Positions 8,194-10,499 of a DNA stretch of 10,499 nt are shown here, piece by piece. The position numbers and the translations under genes are program-made. The notes under the pieces were generated by a model that saw only the letters and a program-made list of their open reading frames with translations, made no database searches and had not been told where the DNA came from. This DNA is from Phycisphaerae bacterium (lineage in GTDB: Bacteria > Planctomycetota > Phycisphaerae > Sedimentisphaerales > Anaerobacaceae): assembly GCA_030602845.1 (NCBI GenBank), contig JAUVYZ010000041.1, positions 1 to 10,499 on the forward strand. Direction: 5' to 3'. How positions within the stretch are numbered: position 1 is the first letter of the stretch; each line of letters starts with the position of its first letter.

Positions 8194-9231
8194 GTGTTTA
8201 TTCCTTATCGGGTAGATGTTCCGTTTGAACATCGGCCGGTGATGAACTGGCTGGTATTTGTGGGGGTGATAGTGGTATTCGGCCTTCAGATAGCAGAACG
8301 AATAAAGCTCGAAGAGCAAATGGAGGAGGAAATCAGAGAGCAAATAGCAAGGCATATAGCGGAAGGGGATTCCGCTGAAGAGGCGATAGAGCATGCACGT
8401 GAAAGTATGCATGAAAGTGTACTTGAAAGGACACTATACCGATTTGCTTTAAAGGGCTGGGAAATAAAAGGTTTGTTAGGGCATATGTGGCTACACGCGG
8501 GCATTTTTCATCTGATAGGGAATTTGATTTTTTTGTGGCTTTTTGGAAACGCGGTGTGCTCAAAGCTCGGTAATATAGCGTATCTACCGTTGTATGTGGG
8601 GCTTGGTTTGGCAGCAGGTGTGAGTCACCTGTTATTCTCCGACGGCTTGGCGGTTGGAGCCAGCGGCGCGATAAACGGTATTGTGGGTATGTATCTTGTG
8701 TTCTTTCCGGAGAATGTGATAAGCTGTTTGTGGCTATTTTGGTTTCCACTGATGATTAGGCCATTCGCCAGGACATTCACCGTTAGAAGCTTCTGGATGA
8801 TTTTGCTGTGGTTTGCTTTTGATATCTGGGGAGCAGTAAGAGGCGGGCAAGGCGTGGCTTACTTCGCTCATATTGGGGGGTTCGTTGGCGGCGCTGCGCT
8901 GGCTGTTTTAATGCTGAAACTAAAGTTGGTGACAATGGAGTCGTACGAGAAGTCCCTCTTGCAATTAATAGGGTTAGATAAGACCCCGGCCAAAGAAGAG
9001 GTAAGAACAGATTTTGCACCCTGGCAACAGGAATATTTAGCTTCCGCTACGGCAGTGAGCAGGCCTGAAACAGTGGCGGTGAAGGCGAAAAAACCTAAGG
9101 CTGAACCTGAAGACGAGTTTATTCGCTTCAGGTGTCGGTGCGGACAGAAGATTAAAATAGCCAGGGAACATGCCGGAAAAATTGGACGGTGTCCGAAATG
9201 TTCAAAGCGAGTGAAAGTCCCAGAAAGATAA
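8194..9231 (+). CDS. Rhomboid-family intramembrane serine protease with C-terminal zinc ribbon
   Basis: A 345-residue polytopic membrane protein. Rhomboid proteases cut membrane helices within the lipid bilayer using a Ser-His pair. Here GASG (155-158) gives nucleophile Ser157, and AHIGGFVGG in the last helix gives His226. HAGIFHLIGN (101-110) matches the conserved His/Asn region that forms the oxyanion site. Hydrophobic segments lie near 17-33, 104-121, 128-147, 153-172, 176-213 (probably more than one helix) and 221-243. Two additions stand out. A highly charged, probably helical insert of about 50 residues (35-85) separates the first helix from the core. A soluble tail ends in CRCG (314-317) and CPKC (333-336), a four-Cys zinc ribbon of a type common in planctomycete proteins. 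Translation starts at GTG with AGGAG upstream. First gene of a likely operon. Substrate unknown. Confidence 0.93.
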   Translation: MFIPYRVDVPFEHRPVMNWLVFVGVIVVFGLQIAERIKLEEQMEEEIREQIARHIAEGDSAEEAIEHARESMHESVLERTLYRFALKGWEIKGLLGHMWLHAGIFHLIGNLIFLWLFGNAVCSKLGNIAYLPLYVGLGLAAGVSHLLFSDGLAVGASGAINGIVGMYLVFFPENVISCLWLFWFPLMIRPFARTFTVRSFWMILLWFAFDIWGAVRGGQGVAYFAHIGGFVGGAALAVLMLKLKLVTMESYEKSLLQLIGLDKTPAKEEVRTDFAPWQQEYLASATAVSRPETVAVKAKKPKAEPEDEFIRFRCRCGQKIKIAREHAGKIGRCPKCSKRVKVPER

Positions 9232-9246
9232 GTTTGGATTTGTACT

Positions 9247-9609
9247 ATGGAAACTTACGGAAACAGTCTCAAAATAGGCGTTGATTTAGACGGGACGATT
9301 TCTGAATATCCTGAATTCTTCAAGTTGTTCACCAGAGCAATGGCTGAGGCAGGTTGTGAAGTTTATATTATTACGGACCGAGCGCCGGGGACGGAGGCTG
9401 AGGTGCGCAGTGAATTGCAAAAGTATGGTATAACGTATCACGTTATTAAGATAACCCGTGAAAAGGCCGGATATATATTGGACGAGGGAATCAGCGTGCT
9501 GTTCGACGATGTGGACGATTACTTCTTAGAGCTGCCGGAAGAAGTGGCGGTGTTTAAGATTAGACAAAAATATAACTTTGACTTTGACCGGAAGGAATGG
9601 CGGGGTTGA
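9247..9609 (+). CDS. Small HAD-superfamily phosphatase / nucleotidase-like protein
   Basis: A 120-residue protein with the four HAD motifs. DLDGT (13-17) supplies nucleophile Asp13 and acid/base Asp15, IITDR gives motif II Thr43, Lys73 fits motif III, and FDDVDDY (86-92) carries the motif IV acids that bind magnesium. HAD enzymes of this type hydrolyse phosphate monoesters. At 120 residues it is shorter than typical 5'-nucleotidases of the family and has no room for a large cap domain, so the substrate cannot be told; nucleotidase activity is a guess from overall similarity. The ATG at 9247 starts 15 nt after the rhomboid stop codon, and only a weak GGA lies upstream, so translation may be partly coupled. 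Probably co-transcribed with both neighbours. Confidence 0.85.
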   Translation: METYGNSLKIGVDLDGTISEYPEFFKLFTRAMAEAGCEVYIITDRAPGTEAEVRSELQKYGITYHVIKITREKAGYILDEGISVLFDDVDDYFLELPEEVAVFKIRQKYNFDFDRKEWRG

Positions 9610-9632
9610 TTTAAGCTGAGGTAAGTTGGATT

Positions 9633-10184
9633 ATGAAGAAGATACTTGCAGTTGTAGGAAGTCCACGCAGGAACGGAAATACAGATATACTGGTTTCGAG
9701 AATAGCAGAAGGAGCAAGGACAGAGGGCGCTACGGTAGATGAGCTGTATCTGGGCGATTTCACTATTAAGGAGTGCGACGGATGCCATACGTGCTGGGAG
9801 GGAAAAGAATGCAGTAAGAACGATGAGATGTGTAATATTTATCCAAAGATTATTCAAAGCGATGTAATTATCTTTGGCACGCCGGTGTACTGGTATGGAC
9901 CGACGGGCCTGATGAAGGTCTTTATAGACCGTTTTGTGTACTTTAACTCGCCGGCGAATAGAGAAAAGATAAAGGGTAAGTCGGCGGTGATAGCGGTTCC
10001 TTTTGAGGAAGAAGGTCCTGAAACAGCCAGGCCAGTGGTGGAATTTTTTGACAGGAGCCTTGCGTATTTAGAAGTGAAGCTGGTCGGCAAAATTATTGTT
10101 CCCGGAGTCAGTGGGAAAGGAGATATTCTGCAAAAAGCAGAGCGTTTAAGAGAGGCGTATGAACTTGGACGAAGTTTGGCCTGA
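9633..10184 (+). CDS. Iron-sulfur flavoprotein (Isf-like), NADPH-dependent FMN reductase fold
   Basis: A 183-residue flavodoxin-like protein. GSPRRNGNT (9-17) is the FMN phosphate-binding loop, and GTPVYWYGPTGLMKVFIDR (82-100) is the second flavin-binding segment of this family. Between them Cys48, Cys51, Cys54 and Cys60 form CX2CX2CX5C, which fits the compact 4Fe-4S motif of archaeal and bacterial Isf proteins (CX2CX2CX4-7C). Proteins of this kind pass electrons between ferredoxin-type donors and acceptors, sometimes in oxygen or peroxide defence, and are common in anaerobes. The physiological partner is not evident from the neighbours. GAGGT at 9618-9622 lies 10 nt before the ATG, and the gap to the HAD gene is 23 nt, so it is probably the last gene of the operon. 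If the cluster is absent it would simply be an FMN-dependent oxidoreductase. Confidence 0.9.
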   Translation: MKKILAVVGSPRRNGNTDILVSRIAEGARTEGATVDELYLGDFTIKECDGCHTCWEGKECSKNDEMCNIYPKIIQSDVIIFGTPVYWYGPTGLMKVFIDRFVYFNSPANREKIKGKSAVIAVPFEEEGPETARPVVEFFDRSLAYLEVKLVGKIIVPGVSGKGDILQKAERLREAYELGRSLA

Positions 10185-10195
10185 GTCGGAAGAGA

Positions 10196-10219
10196 ATTCT
10201 AAACTTTTCATTTGAGAAT
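10196..10219 (+). repeat. A/T-rich inverted repeat after the flavoprotein gene
   Basis: ATTCTAAA (10196-10203) pairs with TTTGAGAAT (10211-10219) with one bulged G and a 7-nt loop. It starts 12 nt after the stop codon and may mark the operon 3' end, but the stem is weak and lacks a T-tract. It overlaps palindrome B by 5 nt. Confidence 0.35.
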
Positions 10220-10242
10220 CCTTCGACCGCGCTCGGAATGAC
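10215..10242 (+). repeat. Imperfect palindrome B (AGAATCC...GGAATGAC)
   Basis: The arms contain TTC...GAA and CGA/TCG around a CG-rich centre. The reverse complement begins GTCATTCCGAGCG, resembling a dispersed intergenic element of many environmental genomes (from memory). It has the same orientation and the same end bases as palindromes A and C. Confidence 0.6.
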
Positions 10243-10249
10243 AAGGGCA

Positions 10250-10297
10250 GTGTAAAGCGTAAAGTGGAAAGTGCAAAACTACAGTATAAAGTTTAAA
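10250..10297 (+). repeat. Degenerate heptamer array, consensus GYDBAAA (6 units)
   Basis: Four 7-nt units (10250-10277), a 6-nt degenerate unit (ACTACA, 10278-10283), then two more 7-nt units (10284-10297). Every full unit starts GT or GC and ends AAA, for example GTGTAAA and GTTTAAA. Non-coding, between palindromes B and C. Confidence 0.75.
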
Positions 10298-10300
10298 ACG

Positions 10301-10333
10301 AGATTGCCGCGCCGCGTCGCTCCTCGCAATGAT
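10301..10333 (+). repeat. Imperfect palindrome C (AGATTGC...GCAATGAT)
   Basis: ATTGC (10303-10307) pairs with GCAAT (10326-10330) around a C/G-rich centre. The reverse complement starts ATCATTGCGAGGAGCG, again like a widespread intergenic element (from memory). Same orientation as A and B. Confidence 0.6.
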
Positions 10334-10337
10334 GGAA

Positions 10338-10379
10338 GGAATATCGAATATTGAACAAGGAATAACGAATGATGAAGGA
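10338..10379 (+). repeat. Degenerate heptamer array, consensus BGAABRW (6 units)
   Basis: Six consecutive 7-nt units with no indel. All share GAA at positions 2-4 (for example CGAATAT, TGAACAA). The array lies 4 nt after palindrome C and 5 nt before the GC hairpin. Confidence 0.75.
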
Positions 10380-10384
10380 GTTCA

Positions 10385-10406
10385 GGGCAGGCACATAGGC
10401 CTGCCC
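10385..10406. repeat. Perfect 8-bp GC-rich hairpin (GGGCAGGC/GCCTGCCC)
   Basis: A perfect 8-bp stem with a 6-nt loop (10393-10398). It lies 33 nt past the stop codon of the minus-strand gene, between convergent genes, so it could stop or stabilise transcripts from either side. No T-tract follows on either strand. It also resembles a dispersed intergenic hairpin. Confidence 0.6.
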
Positions 10407-10439
10407 CTACATTGGGGTGGCGCATAACAGCAAAGGTGA

Positions 10440-10499
10440 TTATGGCGGCTGTTGGTCGAGCCAGCTATCGGCCAGGACAGCAAAGTCCTTGAAGTTAAT
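10440..10499 (-). CDS. C-terminal end of a secreted planctomycete-type protein (5' partial)
   Basis: Read from the right edge on the minus strand, 19 codons are open and end in TAA (10442-10440). They contain NFKDFAVLADSWL followed by DQQPP. This motif, with variants of (V/I)(N/D)FxDFAxLAxxWL, closes a dockerin-like Ca-binding region at the C-terminus of many large secreted planctomycete proteins, often ones with LamG or beta-helix domains. The rest of the gene lies outside the window, so its function is unknown. The call depends on motif recognition over few residues, but the motif and the well-placed stop codon together make it likely. It converges on the flavoprotein gene across a 255-nt gap. 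Confidence 0.65.
   Translation of the reverse strand: MNFKDFAVLADSWLDQQPP

Noticed and set aside
8333..8749. Minus-strand open frame of 138 codons inside the rhomboid gene
   Set aside because: It is opposite the rhomboid catalytic region and shows no domain of its own.
10385..10406. Bidirectional Rho-independent terminator
   Set aside because: It has a perfect stem, but neither strand has a T-tract after it. It is kept only as a hairpin repeat.
7019..10439. Insertion sequence or transposon remnants
   Set aside because: No transposase coding segment or long terminal inverted repeat is visible; only short palindromes and heptamer arrays are present.

Overview
The window most likely comes from a planctomycete-like bacterium (Planctomycetota, perhaps Phycisphaerae), probably an uncultured one. 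Three things suggest this: a very large PknB-type Ser/Thr kinase fused to TPRs, a beta-propeller and a LamG-like domain; a rhomboid ending in a CxC...CPxC zinc ribbon; and, at the right edge on the minus strand, the tail of a protein ending in the NFKDFAVLADSWL motif seen at the C-termini of many secreted planctomycete proteins. The assignment rests on family resemblance remembered from training, not on a search.

Left part (2-7018): two large receptor-like kinases in tandem, both on the plus strand and 60 nt apart. The first lacks its 5' end and runs kinase, membrane helix, TolB/FlgO-like domain, TPRs. The second is complete (1543 aa) and runs kinase, membrane helix, TPRs, six-motif TolB-type propeller, TPRs, LamG-like jellyroll. 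Each appears to place the kinase in the cytoplasm and a large protein- or ligand-binding module outside the membrane.

Right part (7104-10184): four smaller plus-strand genes. A DUF72 (YecE-like) TIM-barrel protein stands alone between repeat-filled gaps. Then comes a likely three-gene operon: rhomboid protease with zinc ribbon, a small HAD-superfamily phosphatase, and an Isf-like iron-sulfur flavoprotein. These genes look more A/T-rich than the kinase genes. A minus-strand gene fragment (10440-10499) converges on the operon.

Non-coding DNA: three gaps (7007-7103, 8005-8193, 10185-10439) are largely built of small repeats. There are five degenerate tandem arrays with an exact 7-nt unit, in four sequence families (GACRGAN twice, TTGRYWA, GYDBAAA, BGAABRW). 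With them are three imperfect palindromes in one orientation whose plus-strand ends read AGAWT...ATGAY, and a perfect 8-bp GC hairpin. Two arrays run over the stop codon of the preceding gene, and one palindrome supplies the leader and probable ribosome binding site of the DUF72 gene. This heptamer/palindrome mosaic, together with the architecture of the second kinase, is the most unusual content here. No tRNA, rRNA, CRISPR array, transposase or phage gene was seen.
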